Of a stretch of DNA of 64,000 nucleotides, positions 36,343-45,439 are shown in pieces (position 1 is the stretch's first letter; each line of letters starts with the position of its first letter). Made by a program: the position numbers and the translations under genes. This DNA comes from Burkholderiales bacterium (GTDB lineage Bacteria; Pseudomonadota; Gammaproteobacteria; Burkholderiales; Burkholderiaceae_E): the NCBI GenBank assembly GCA_947487165.1, contig CANKWX010000003.1:1-64000 (forward strand), written 5' to 3'. The notes beneath the pieces were generated by a model. That model saw only the letters and a program-made list of their open reading frames with translations. It did not search any database and was not told the DNA's origin.

Positions 36343-37647
36343 TCAGCCGTTAGCGGCCATCAATTCGTCGAAGCTCACCGACTTGTCGGTCACGGTTGCC
36401 TTTGACAGCGCCCAGTCGACGACATTTTGCTCGACCACCATTGCCTCGACTTCTGCCAGACGCTCGCGGTCGCTGAAATACCAGCGAATCACCTCGCCCG
36501 GATTCTCATAGGACTGGGCAAACTCCTCGATGCGCTTGCGCAATTGATCGGGCTTGGCCTGCAAGCCGCTGCCCTTGACGATCTCGCCAACGATCAGACC
36601 CAGACGCACCCGCTTGTTGGCGGCCTCGATGAAGGCGTCGGGCGGGATAGGCATGTTGGCGACATCCATGCCGCGCTGCTTGAAGTCGGCCTTGGCACGC
36701 TCGGCGAGCACTTCAGACTCGGATCTTGCAAGGGCCTTGGGCACTTCGAAATCGGCCAGCTTAGGCAAGGCTTCCATGACGGCGGTCTTGTTGATATTCG
36801 ACAGGCGCTGGCTGACTTCACGCTCGAGATTGCCGCGCACATCGGCGCGCAGCTTGACGAGATCGCCATCGGCTACGCCGAGTGCTACTGCGAAATCGGC
36901 ATCAAGCGCCGGCAGACGCGGGGACTCGACCTTGCGCACGGTCACCTCGAACTGGGCCGTCTTGCCGGCCAGGTCGGGCGCAGAATAATCGGCCGGAAAC
37001 GCCACCTCGAACGTGACCGTCGAATCAGGCGACGCGCCACGAACGCCGGACTCGAAGTCGCTGAGCATGCGACCCTCGCCAAGCACGAACGGGAAATCGG
37101 TCGCTGAACCGCCATTGAACGCGACGCCGTCGAGCGTGCCGGTGAAATCGATGGTCACCCGATCGCCATCGGCGGCGGCCCGACCAGCCTCATCCCACAG
37201 GGTTCGCTGCTTTCGCAGGATCTCGATGGTCTTGTCGATCTCGGCTTCACCGATATCGCAGGTCGTGCGATCAAAAGACAGGGTGGACACATCGCCAAGC
37301 ACCACCTCGGGATACACCTCGAAGGTTGCCGAAAAACCGGCCGTGCCTTCTTCGGCACCCTCGCGAATGTCGATCTGAGGCTGACCTGCGACACGAAGAC
37401 CGTGCTCGGCCACCGCGTCGCTGAAGGCTTTGGAGACCGCATCGCCGAGCACCTCGCCCTGAGTCTGAGCACCGTAGGACTGCTCGATCATTTTCATCGG
37501 CACCTTGCCGGGCCGAAAGCCGGGCATGCGGACCGAGCGCGCCATGTCGCGCAATTTACGTTCGACCTGCTGACCGACCTCGGCCAGCGAGACCGAGAGG
37601 CTGAGGCGACGCTCGAGAGCGCCGGTCGATTCCAGTTGAGTGGCCAT
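36343..37647 (-). CDS. tig: Trigger factor
   Basis: Ribosome-bound chaperone and peptidyl-prolyl isomerase. The product is 434 residues from the ATG encoding [19 protein letters not shown]; the open frame upstream runs into the tRNA-Leu region and is not coding. The ribosome-docking signature is [12 protein letters not shown], which resembles the GFRxGKxP loop. The FKBP-type domain (about 155-245) has [19 protein letters not shown]. Helical chaperone arms make up the rest. First gene of tig-clpP-clpX. Confidence 0.96.
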   Translation of the reverse strand: MATQLESTGALERRLSLSVSLAEVGQQVERKLRDMARSVRMPGFRPGKVPMKMIEQSYGAQTQGEVLGDAVSKAFSDAVAEHGLRVAGQPQIDIREGAEEGTAGFSATFEVYPEVVLGDVSTLSFDRTTCDIGEAEIDKTIEILRKQRTLWDEAGRAAADGDRVTIDFTGTLDGVAFNGGSATDFPFVLGEGRMLSDFESGVRGASPDSTVTFEVAFPADYSAPDLAGKTAQFEVTVRKVESPRLPALDADFAVALGVADGDLVKLRADVRGNLEREVSQRLSNINKTAVMEALPKLADFEVPKALARSESEVLAERAKADFKQRGMDVANMPIPPDAFIEAANKRVRLGLIVGEIVKGSGLQAKPDQLRKRIEEFAQSYENPGEVIRWYFSDRERLAEVEAMVVEQNVVDWALSKATVTDKSVSFDELMAANG

Positions 37648-37743
37648 CTTGTCGTTATCCAATCGTGTTCGGCAAATGAAAGTGGGACCGGGCATCGGGC
37701 GCCTGCAGGCTGACCATCTGAACGCAGACGGCTGCCTGCCGGA

Positions 37744-37828
37744 TGGTGCGGCCGAAAGGACTCGAACCTTCACACCTTGCGGCGCCAGGACCTAAACCTG
37801 GTGCGTCTACCAATTCCGCCACGGCCGC
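37744..37828 (-). tRNA. tRNA-Leu (TAG)
   Basis: An 85-base gene with encoded CCA and a class II variable arm. The acceptor stem GCGGCCG pairs with CGGCCGC, the anticodon stem is CCAGG/CCTGG around TTTAGGT, giving anticodon TAG, and the T-loop reads GTTCGAGTC. It lies directly upstream of tig on the same strand, the usual Burkholderiales arrangement. Confidence 0.97.
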
Positions 37829-37942
37829 GCAGGAGCACCGGTGCTCCGTCAACCCGGCATTGTAGACGAAGGCAGACAGTGACCCGCCGGGACGGTCGCA
37901 GGCGGGCATCGGCGCCAGACGACAGGCGCTTGATGGGACGCC

Positions 37943-40900
37943 TCAGTCGGGCTTGACCCGATACCAGGCCACATAGAGCGCGGGCACGAAGAGCACGGTC
38001 ATGATGGTCGCAACAATCAGCCCGCCCATGATGGCAAAGGCCATCGGCCCCCAGAGCACGTCGCGCGACAGCGGCACCATGGCCAGTACTGCAGCCGCGG
38101 CGGTCAGCAGAATCGGGCGAAACCGCCGCACGGCCGACTCGCGAACCGACTCCCAGACACCATGCCCGTCGGCCTGATACTGGCGGATCTGATCGACCAG
38201 GATCACGGTATTGCGCATGATCATGCCGCCCAGCGCCAGGGTCCCGAGCAGCGCGACGAAACCGAAGGGACGCCCCGATGCCAGCAGCGCCGCCGCAACA
38301 CCGATGATGCCCAGCGGCGCGGTCACCAGCACCATGAAGGTCAGGGAAAAGCGTTGCAACTGGATCATCAGCAGGGCGACGACAATTGCCAGCATGACCG
38401 GCAGTCCGGCACCGATCGAGGCTTGCGCCTTGAGGTTGTCCTCGAAGGGCCCGCCGGCTTCGATCCGATAGCCGGGTGGCAGGCTGTCGCGAATTGCAGC
38501 CAGTTGCGGATCGATCGCCATGGCGATGTCGGGCGCCTGCACCCCCTCGATCAGGTCGGCGCGCACAGTGAGCGCCAGTTCACGGCTGCGTCGCCAGATG
38601 ATCGGCTCTTCCATCACCTCCCGAATCGTCGCGATCTGCGACAGCGGCACCGACTTGCCCAGTGAGGTCTGGATCTGCAGATTGCCGATGCTGCCAAGAC
38701 TCAATCGCTCGGCATCCGGCGCACGCAGCACCACCTCGATCAGTTTGTCGCGCTCGCGATAGGTGCCGATGGTGGCGCCCGACACCGCGCCGCCGATCGA
38801 TCGGGCAACCTGCGCGCTCGACAGCCCGATGATGCGCGCCTTGTCCTGATCGACTTCGATGCGCACTGCGGGTGCACGATCACCCCAGTCGGCATGCGCA
38901 TCGATGGTGGTGGGATCGGCACGGATCACCTCGGCCACCTGCTCACCGATGAGCTTGAGACGCGCGGCATCGGGACCGATCACCCGGAACTGGATCGGGT
39001 AGGCCACCGGCGGCCCCAGCGGCGTTCGAAAAGCACGCGCCCTGACGCCCGGAAACTGATCGGCCAACTGCGCACGCAGTTTGGGAAGCACCCGGTCGCG
39101 AGAGGCGACATCGCGCGTCAGGATCACGAACTGGACGAAATTGCTGCGAAAAAGCTGCTGGTCGAGCGACAGGTAATAGCGCGGCGAACCGTTGCCGACA
39201 TAACCGACGAAAGTGGCAATGTCGGGCTCGCCGGCGAGCAGCGCCTCGAAGCGCCGCGCCTGTTCGTCGGTGGCCTTGAACGACGACCCTTCTGGCAACC
39301 ACATCTCGACCAGAATTTCGGCGCGATCGGATGACGGAAAAAATTGTTTTTCGGTCAGCTTCATGCCGAAAATGCCAAGCGCGAACAGCGCCAGCGTCGC
39401 AGCGATCGTGATTCGGCGGTAGCGCATGCAGGTCTCGATCAGCGATCGGAGGCGACGGTAAAAACCGCTGTCAAAAACTTCCTGATGCCCGCCCTTAGGC
39501 GCCTTGAGCACATAAAAACCGATGAACGGCGTTGCAGCAATCGCTGCCACCCAGGACACCAGCAGTGCAATCGTCACCACCGAGAAAATCGCGAAGGTGT
39601 ACTCGCCGGTCGAGGACTTGGCGGTGGCGATCGGCAGGAATCCGGCGGCAGTGATCAGGGTTCCGGTGAGCATCGGAAACGCGGTGCTGGTGTAGGCGAA
39701 GGTCGCTGCCTTGAAGCGGTCGAGACCCTCTTCCATCTTTCGCGACATCATTTCGACCACGATCATGGCGTCGTCGACCAGCAGGCCGAGCGCGATGATC
39801 AGGGCGCCGGTCGAGATTCGGTGCAGGTCGATGCGAAACCAGGCCATCATCAGGAAGGTGCCCGCCAGCACCAGCGGAATCGTGAGCGCAACCACGCCGC
39901 CGGCACGCATGCCCAGGCTGAGGAACGAGACCGCCAGAACGATTGCAACCGCTTCGAGCAGCGAATTCAGAAAGAGGCCGACCGCGTTCTTCACGATGCG
40001 GGGCTGGTCGGACACCTTTGCAAACTCGATGCCGATCGGCAGGTCGCGCTTGAGGCTCGCCATGGTGAGGTTGATGTTGTCGCCCAGGCGCAGCACGTCG
40101 CCGCTGGCCTGCATCGAGACTGCCAGGCCGATCGCGGGTTTGCCTGAAAACCGCATGGTGTAGGCCGGCGGGTCGGCGTAGCCGCGCCAGATGCGGGCAG
40201 CATCACCGAGACGCACCGTGCGCCCGCCGATGTTCAGGCGCAGTTCCTGCACCTCGCGCACCGTGTCGAACTGCCCGGTCACCCGCAGCGGCACCTGATA
40301 GCTGCTGCCCTGGACGTTGCCGGCGGGCGTGACAATATTCTGTGCGGCAAGCTGGTCGGCGATGCGCTGGACATCGATGCCCAGGTTGGCCAGCGCCTGG
40401 GGAGACAGCTCGATGAAGACCTTCTCGTCCTGGACGCCGATCAGCTCGACCTTGGCCACATCGGGCAGCCGCAACAAGGACTGACGTACCGACTCGACGG
40501 TGTCTCGCAGCTCGGCCATCGAAAAGCCATCGCCGGTGAAGGCAAAGATTGTTCCGAAGACATCGCCGAACTCATCATTGAAGAATGGCCCGACTGCTTC
40601 GGCCGGCAGCTGTCCACGGATATCGCCGACCTTTTTTCGCACCTGGTACCAGATCTGCGGCACTTCCTTAGGCGGCGCGGTATCGAGCAGTTCAATGACG
40701 ATCAGCGACTCGCCGGGTTTGGAATAGCTGCGAGTCCATTTGAAATAGGGCGTTTCCTGCAGCTTTTTCTCGATACGGTCGGTCACCTGCGTGTCGACCT
40801 GCTCGGCGGTGGCCCCTGGCCAGAGGGTGCGCACCACCATGGCGCGAAAGACGAAATCGGGGTCTTCACGCTGCCCGAGGCCGAAAAAGGCCATGGCGCC

Positions 40901-41041
40901 GGCAATCGCAATCGCAATCAGAAAGAAAATCGTGAGCTGGGGATGACGGATGGCAGCGGCCGAGACATTGAAGCGGCCCGACAGCGCAGGCGTGGCGTCG
41001 CTGGCGTCCTGATCGTTTTTCTCGTCAACAGACGGCCTCAC
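37943..41041 (-). CDS. RND efflux transporter, AcrB/MMPL-type inner-membrane pump
   Basis: Proton-driven exporter of 1032 residues, GTG start overlapping the adaptor stop (GTGA). It has the RND plan of 12 membrane helices with two large periplasmic loops. TM1 is IFFLIAIAIAGAMAFFG. The proton-relay Asp pair is in GLLVDDAMIVVEMM (TM4). The later helices include FVALLGTLALGGMIMRNTVI. The porter-domain text PGATAEQVDTQVTDRIEKKL is typical of the subgroup that pairs with lipoprotein adaptors. No outer-membrane channel gene is adjacent, so a TolC-type protein must come from elsewhere. Substrate unknown. Confidence 0.94.
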   Translation of the reverse strand: MRPSVDEKNDQDASDATPALSGRFNVSAAAIRHPQLTIFFLIAIAIAGAMAFFGLGQREDPDFVFRAMVVRTLWPGATAEQVDTQVTDRIEKKLQETPYFKWTRSYSKPGESLIVIELLDTAPPKEVPQIWYQVRKKVGDIRGQLPAEAVGPFFNDEFGDVFGTIFAFTGDGFSMAELRDTVESVRQSLLRLPDVAKVELIGVQDEKVFIELSPQALANLGIDVQRIADQLAAQNIVTPAGNVQGSSYQVPLRVTGQFDTVREVQELRLNIGGRTVRLGDAARIWRGYADPPAYTMRFSGKPAIGLAVSMQASGDVLRLGDNINLTMASLKRDLPIGIEFAKVSDQPRIVKNAVGLFLNSLLEAVAIVLAVSFLSLGMRAGGVVALTIPLVLAGTFLMMAWFRIDLHRISTGALIIALGLLVDDAMIVVEMMSRKMEEGLDRFKAATFAYTSTAFPMLTGTLITAAGFLPIATAKSSTGEYTFAIFSVVTIALLVSWVAAIAATPFIGFYVLKAPKGGHQEVFDSGFYRRLRSLIETCMRYRRITIAATLALFALGIFGMKLTEKQFFPSSDRAEILVEMWLPEGSSFKATDEQARRFEALLAGEPDIATFVGYVGNGSPRYYLSLDQQLFRSNFVQFVILTRDVASRDRVLPKLRAQLADQFPGVRARAFRTPLGPPVAYPIQFRVIGPDAARLKLIGEQVAEVIRADPTTIDAHADWGDRAPAVRIEVDQDKARIIGLSSAQVARSIGGAVSGATIGTYRERDKLIEVVLRAPDAERLSLGSIGNLQIQTSLGKSVPLSQIATIREVMEEPIIWRRSRELALTVRADLIEGVQAPDIAMAIDPQLAAIRDSLPPGYRIEAGGPFEDNLKAQASIGAGLPVMLAIVVALLMIQLQRFSLTFMVLVTAPLGIIGVAAALLASGRPFGFVALLGTLALGGMIMRNTVILVDQIRQYQADGHGVWESVRESAVRRFRPILLTAAAAVLAMVPLSRDVLWGPMAFAIMGGLIVATIMTVLFVPALYVAWYRVKPD

Positions 41042-42144
41042 CGCGCCGCTCCACCGGCCTGGGGCACCGGTTCGTCGAGCAGGCGAACCGGCTGTCCGGC
41101 CAACAGCAGATTGGCGCCGGCGGTGACGATACGATCGCCGGGGTTGATGCCACTGGCGATCCGTACCGAATCATCAAGCAGACCCGCGGTCTTGACCTCA
41201 ACCGGCTCGACCGTGCGTTTGCCCATATCGACTCGCCAGACCAGCGTCTTGCCATCGCGCGAATAGAGCGCCGACATCGGCAGCACGATGAATGACGGGC
41301 CGGTCTGGCCGGTCGACTGCACCAGCGCGGTCATGCCGAGCGCGATGCCGTCGAGATTGCCGCTCAGGGTCAGGCGCGCGGCGTAGGTCCGCGACGCCGG
41401 ATCGGCAATCGGCGAGAGTTCGCGAATCTTTGCGGCGATTACCCGATCGCCGAGCGCCGGGACCAGCACCGACCAGGCTTTGACGCGACGCACGCCATCG
41501 AGATCGGCTTCGGGAATATTGACCGCGACCTCGCGCTCCGCGGTTTGCGCGATGCGGATGACCGGCTGGCCGGCGGTGACCACCTGTCCGACTTCGGCCT
41601 CGACTGCGGTGACCACACCAGTTGCATCGGCGCGCATGACCTGAAAGTCGATGGCATTGCGCGCCTGGCGCAACTGGGCCTGCGCCGCAGTCAAGCGTGA
41701 AACCGCCGAGTCAAAGGTGGCCTGCTGGCGATCGAGCGAGCCCTGGCTGATGTAGTTCTGATTCTTGAGGCTTCGCAGGCGGTCAAGCTCGACAGCGGCC
41801 AGATCGCGGTCGGTGCGAGCCGATTCAAGTTGCGCCTGCTGCGCCTGGAGCGCCGGTGCGAGATCGGTCGGATCGAGCCTGGCAAGCACCTGCCCAGGCA
41901 CGACGCGGTCGCCCACCGAGACATTGCGCTGCAAAAGCTTGCCGCCGACCCGAAAGCCGAGTCGCGACTCGATACGGGGACGAATTTCTCCTGGCAAGCT
42001 GAGCACGCCTGCACTGGCCGAGACCTTCGCCACCACTGATCGCACCGGACGGGGCGGCTCGACTTTCGCCTCAGGCTCCTTACCCTTGCAAGCTACCAGC
42101 AAGAAAAGCGCGGCGACCGCCGCCGGCAACAGAGTCAAGCGCAT
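41038..42144 (-). CDS. RND efflux periplasmic adaptor (membrane fusion) lipoprotein
   Basis: Links the RND pump to the outer-membrane channel. The product is 368 residues from ATG 42144; the preceding in-frame TTG is a less likely start. A lipoprotein signal ends in LLVAC with C19 as the lipidated residue. The order is: beta-barrel strand, lipoyl half GGKLLQRNVSVGDRVVPGQ, a helical hairpin (about 95-165), the second lipoyl half ADATGVVTAVEAEVGQVV, then beta-barrel and membrane-proximal domains. It is the first gene of a two-gene operon whose promoter carries a perfect palindrome. Confidence 0.93.
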   Translation of the reverse strand: MRLTLLPAAVAALFLLVACKGKEPEAKVEPPRPVRSVVAKVSASAGVLSLPGEIRPRIESRLGFRVGGKLLQRNVSVGDRVVPGQVLARLDPTDLAPALQAQQAQLESARTDRDLAAVELDRLRSLKNQNYISQGSLDRQQATFDSAVSRLTAAQAQLRQARNAIDFQVMRADATGVVTAVEAEVGQVVTAGQPVIRIAQTAEREVAVNIPEADLDGVRRVKAWSVLVPALGDRVIAAKIRELSPIADPASRTYAARLTLSGNLDGIALGMTALVQSTGQTGPSFIVLPMSALYSRDGKTLVWRVDMGKRTVEPVEVKTAGLLDDSVRIASGINPGDRIVTAGANLLLAGQPVRLLDEPVPQAGGAAR

Positions 42145-42174
42145 CAAGGATCCCGGGAAAGAGCCGCCAAATAA

Positions 42175-42194
42175 ATAACTGACGCGTCAGTTAT
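42175..42194. promoter_or_regulatory. Perfect 20-bp palindromic operator of the RND operon
   Basis: The sequence ATAACTGACGCGTCAGTTAT is its own reverse complement. It overlaps the last two bases of the -10 element and the expected start site of the RND promoter, the usual place for a TetR-type repressor site. No regulator gene lies beside it. Confidence 0.85.
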
Positions 42195-42221
42195 AGTAGA
42201 TGCGGCAGCGCAGCAAGTCAA
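42193..42221 (-). promoter_or_regulatory. Sigma-70 promoter of the RND efflux operon
   Basis: On the minus strand TTGACT (42221-42216), exactly 17 bases, then TACTAT (42198-42193): a strong housekeeping promoter. The start site would be near 42186, about 40 bases before the adaptor ATG and inside the palindrome. Confidence 0.85.
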
Positions 42222-42282
42222 TATGCTCAAGTCTCGCCTGCCTGCAGCAAAGCCTGTCACGTAAGCCTTCAGGCCGACCGCC

Positions 42283-42288
42283 TACAAT
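42283..42288 (+). promoter_or_regulatory. -10 element of hpnC
   Basis: TACAAT ends 5 bases before the GTG start of hpnC, so the transcript should begin at or beside the start codon. No clear -35 is seen. No ribosome-binding site fits between. Confidence 0.5.
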
Positions 42289-42293
42289 CCGGC

Positions 42294-43181
42294 GTGGCCT
42301 CTCCCCTGCACGGCGTCGAACACTACGAAAACTTCCCGGTCGCATCCTGGTTGATGCCGGCTCGACTGCGCCCGGCCGTTATTGCGATCTACCGCTTCGC
42401 CCGCCACGCCGACGACATCGCCGACGAAGGCGACGCAAGCAACGAAGCACGGCTCACCGCGCTGGCTGCACTTGAGGCCGATATCCAGCTTGCCCGTGCA
42501 GGCGCTACGCCGCGATCGACCTGGGTCGCCGGATTAGTGCCGCATGTCGCCGCCCACCACCTCGACTGGAGTCGTTTCGAGGCACTGCTGTCGGCCTTCA
42601 AACAGGATGTTGCAACACACCGCTACGCTGATGTCGCCACCCTGCTCGATTACTGCCGGCGATCGGCCGATCCGGTCGGCCAACTGATCCTCGAGCTGTC
42701 CGGACAACTCACCGATGAGAACCGTGTCCTGTCGGATCAGATCTGCAGCGCGCTACAGCTGATCAATTTTCTGCAGGATGCCGCCATCGACTGGCGCCGG
42801 GGCCGTCTCTACTTGCCGCTTGAATCGCTGGCAGTCCACGGCCTTACCGAAGCCGATATCGATCTGGCCGCCAACCGGCATCAGGCGGGACAGGCACTGC
42901 GTGACTGCATCGCACACGAGGCGCAGCGCGCTCAGGCGATGCTCGCCGGCGGCGCCCCGCTGGCAGCGCGCACCGGCGGGCGGCTCGGGTGGGAATTGCG
43001 CGCGATCGTGGCGGGCGGGCAACGCATTTTGCTCAAGCTCGCAGCAGGCGGGCATGATCCCTTTGCCAGTCGACCGGCACTCGAGCGCACAGATGCGCTG
43101 CCCCTCGCACTTGCCATCGTCAAACTCGCGCTTCGACCCTTACCAGCCCCCCTTCCCTTTTCGACTCACCCTCACCGATGA
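42294..43181 (+). CDS. hpnC: Squalene synthase HpnC (hydroxysqualene synthase)
   Basis: In the three-enzyme squalene route, HpnC converts presqualene diphosphate to hydroxysqualene. The 295-residue product begins with the HpnC text GVEHYENFPVASWLMPARLR. It has the first Asp-rich motif FARHADDIADEGD and the second FLQDAAIDWRRGRLYLP, both binding diphosphate through Mg. The GTG is the only start near the conserved N-terminus. It is the first gene of hpnC-hpnD-hpnE and overlaps hpnD by ATGA. Confidence 0.94.
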   Translation: MASPLHGVEHYENFPVASWLMPARLRPAVIAIYRFARHADDIADEGDASNEARLTALAALEADIQLARAGATPRSTWVAGLVPHVAAHHLDWSRFEALLSAFKQDVATHRYADVATLLDYCRRSADPVGQLILELSGQLTDENRVLSDQICSALQLINFLQDAAIDWRRGRLYLPLESLAVHGLTEADIDLAANRHQAGQALRDCIAHEAQRAQAMLAGGAPLAARTGGRLGWELRAIVAGGQRILLKLAAGGHDPFASRPALERTDALPLALAIVKLALRPLPAPLPFSTHPHR

Positions 43182-44053
43182 CGCCGGACGAGTACTGCCA
43201 GGACAAGGCCGCGCGCAGCGGCTCGAGCTTCTACTACAGCTTCCTGTTTCTGCCGCCCGAGCGCCGGCGCGCGATCACCGCGCTTTATGCCTTCTGCCGC
43301 GAAGTCGACGATGTGGTCGATGAGACCAGCGATCCCGGGGTTGCCCGCGTGAAGCTCGACTGGTGGGTGGGCGAAGTCGACCGCCTCTATGGCGGCACGC
43401 CGCAGCACCCGGTCACTCTGGCGCTGGCCGCGCATCTCGGCTCCTACGACATCACGCGGTCGCGGCTGATCGAAGTCATTGATGGCATGCGCATGGATCT
43501 CGAGCAGAACCGCTACCTCGACTACACCGGCCTGCGGCTTTACTGCCGGCGCGCGGCCGGCGTGGTCGGCGAAATGGCCAGCGGCATCTTCGGGCGGAGC
43601 GATCCGCAGACGCTTCGCTATGCCGACACCCTGGGGCTTGCCTTTCAGCTCACCAACATTATTCGCGATGTCGGCGAAGACGCCCGAAAGGGTCGCATCT
43701 ACCTGCCGATCGAGGACCTGCAGCGCTTTGGCCTGACCGCAGCCGACATCCTTGCAACCCGCCATAGTCCGCAGTTTGTCGAGCTGATGCGTTTCCAGGC
43801 GGCGCGCGCGCGCGACTGCTATCGCGAGGCCTATGCGCTGCTACCCGAGTCCGACCGGCGCAGTCAGCGTCCCGGGCTGATCATGTCGGCCATCTATTCG
43901 ACCCTGCTCGACGAAATCGAGCGCGACGGCTTTCTGGTACTCGACCGGCGAACCTCGCTCACGCCGATCCGTAAACTCTTGCTGGCCTGGCGCACCTGGG
44001 TGAGCGGGCGCCCGCCGAAACTGTCAGTGCCCAGGTCTGCGCCAGTCTCATGA
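43178..44053 (+). CDS. hpnD: Presqualene diphosphate synthase HpnD
   Basis: Condenses two farnesyl diphosphates to presqualene diphosphate, the first step of squalene synthesis. The 291-residue product has PDEYCQDKAARSGSSFYYSF, the first Asp motif YAFCREVDDVVDE and the second TNIIRDVGEDARKGRIYLP. Length is typical. Both ends overlap neighbours by ATGA, so translation of hpnCDE is probably coupled. Confidence 0.95.
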   Translation: MTPDEYCQDKAARSGSSFYYSFLFLPPERRRAITALYAFCREVDDVVDETSDPGVARVKLDWWVGEVDRLYGGTPQHPVTLALAAHLGSYDITRSRLIEVIDGMRMDLEQNRYLDYTGLRLYCRRAAGVVGEMASGIFGRSDPQTLRYADTLGLAFQLTNIIRDVGEDARKGRIYLPIEDLQRFGLTAADILATRHSPQFVELMRFQAARARDCYREAYALLPESDRRSQRPGLIMSAIYSTLLDEIERDGFLVLDRRTSLTPIRKLLLAWRTWVSGRPPKLSVPRSAPVS

Positions 44054-45408
44054 ACCACGGCCGATCGCCGGTCATCGTGATCGGTGCCGGCTGGGCCGGA
44101 CTGGCGGCAGCGGTTGCGCTGGTCGACGCAGGCGAGTCCGTGATCGTCATCGAGGCCGCGCCGCAAGCCGGGGGCCGGGCACGGGCGTTGACGCTGTCCT
44201 TCGATGGCAGCCCGGTCGAGGTCGATAACGGCCAGCACCTGCTAATCGGCGCTTATCGCGACACCCTGGCCCTGATGCGCCGGATTGGCGTCGACCCGGC
44301 GCAAGTCATGGCCCGAGTACCGATGAACCTGATCGGCCCAGGAGGCTTTCGCCTGCAAGCCGCGACGCTGCCGGCGCCCTTTCATCTCCTGAACCTGGCC
44401 ATCGGCCTGATCACCGCCCGCGGACTGCCCTGGTCGCATCGATGGTCGATGATCAGGCTGATGGGGCGACTGAAGCGCGAGGGTCCGGCGGCCTGTCCGG
44501 CCGACATGACAGTCTCGCAGTGGCTGGCCAGGCAGGGTCAGCCGGCAAGGCTGATCACCCGCATCTGGGCGCCGCTTTGCATCGGCGCACTCAACACACC
44601 ACCCGATGAGGCCTGCGCGCGCACCTTCGCGCGGGTGCTCGAGGATGCGCTGCTGGGCGACGCGGGCGCTGCCGATTTTCTGATGCCGCACGGCACGCTC
44701 AGCGACATCCTGCCGAACCCGGCGCTCTCGTGGCTGCAGGAGCGGGGTGTGCAGGTGCGGATGCGGTGCGTAGGTCGCACGGTGCGCCCGGGCTTGCAAG
44801 GCGATTGGCTGGTCGATACCGATGCCGGGGCCTTGTCGGCCTCGCGGGTGATCCTTGCGGTTCAGCCCTACCAGGCGGCACGCCTGCTCGATCAGACGCT
44901 GGCGGACGCTCAGCGGGCGCCTCTGGAGGCCTTCGAGTACGAGCCGATCGCAACCGTCTGGCTGGGCTGGGGATCGCCGCTGCGGCTGCCGGCGATCACG
45001 ATGCTCGATGAGGACATCGCCACCGGTCAGCACGGTCAGTGGCTGTTTGCCCGCACCGCGCCGCACGAGGGGCCGGTACGCAGCCTTGCCGGCGTGGTCG
45101 TGAGCGCGGCAGGTCGCGCCGACACGCAAGTCGGGCCACTTGCGCAGGCAGTGGCCGCACAGGTGGCCGCGCAACTCGGCTGCCCGCTGCCGGAGCATGC
45201 GCGTGCGATTGTCGACAAACGCGCCACGATTCGATGCAGTCCGGGGCGCCCGCGCATCGACGCCGACTCGCTCGCGCCGCACTGCCCCGGGATTTTTCTG
45301 GCCGGGGACTGGGTCTGGCACGCATATCCGGCAACCATCGAATCGGCGGTCAGGAGCGGCCTGGCAGCCGCAGACCATTGCCTCAGGAGCGTGCCTGTTC
45401 AGGCCTGA
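44050..45408 (+). CDS. hpnE: Hydroxysqualene dehydroxylase HpnE (FAD-dependent)
   Basis: FAD amine-oxidase-like enzyme that reduces hydroxysqualene to squalene. The 452-residue product has the dinucleotide motif VIGAGWAGLAAAVALVDAGE, then AGGRARAL, and a C-terminal FAD site in GIFLAGDWVWHAYPATIESAVRSG. It completes a self-contained squalene module. The cyclase that would make hopene (shc/hpnF) is not in the window. It ends about 30 bp from the convergent radA; the gap has a CGTGCG/CGCACG hairpin without T-run. Confidence 0.94.
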   Translation: MNHGRSPVIVIGAGWAGLAAAVALVDAGESVIVIEAAPQAGGRARALTLSFDGSPVEVDNGQHLLIGAYRDTLALMRRIGVDPAQVMARVPMNLIGPGGFRLQAATLPAPFHLLNLAIGLITARGLPWSHRWSMIRLMGRLKREGPAACPADMTVSQWLARQGQPARLITRIWAPLCIGALNTPPDEACARTFARVLEDALLGDAGAADFLMPHGTLSDILPNPALSWLQERGVQVRMRCVGRTVRPGLQGDWLVDTDAGALSASRVILAVQPYQAARLLDQTLADAQRAPLEAFEYEPIATVWLGWGSPLRLPAITMLDEDIATGQHGQWLFARTAPHEGPVRSLAGVVVSAAGRADTQVGPLAQAVAAQVAAQLGCPLPEHARAIVDKRATIRCSPGRPRIDADSLAPHCPGIFLAGDWVWHAYPATIESAVRSGLAAADHCLRSVPVQA

Positions 45409-45439
45409 GGCGCGTGCGCGTCGTTCGCACGACGCCGCC

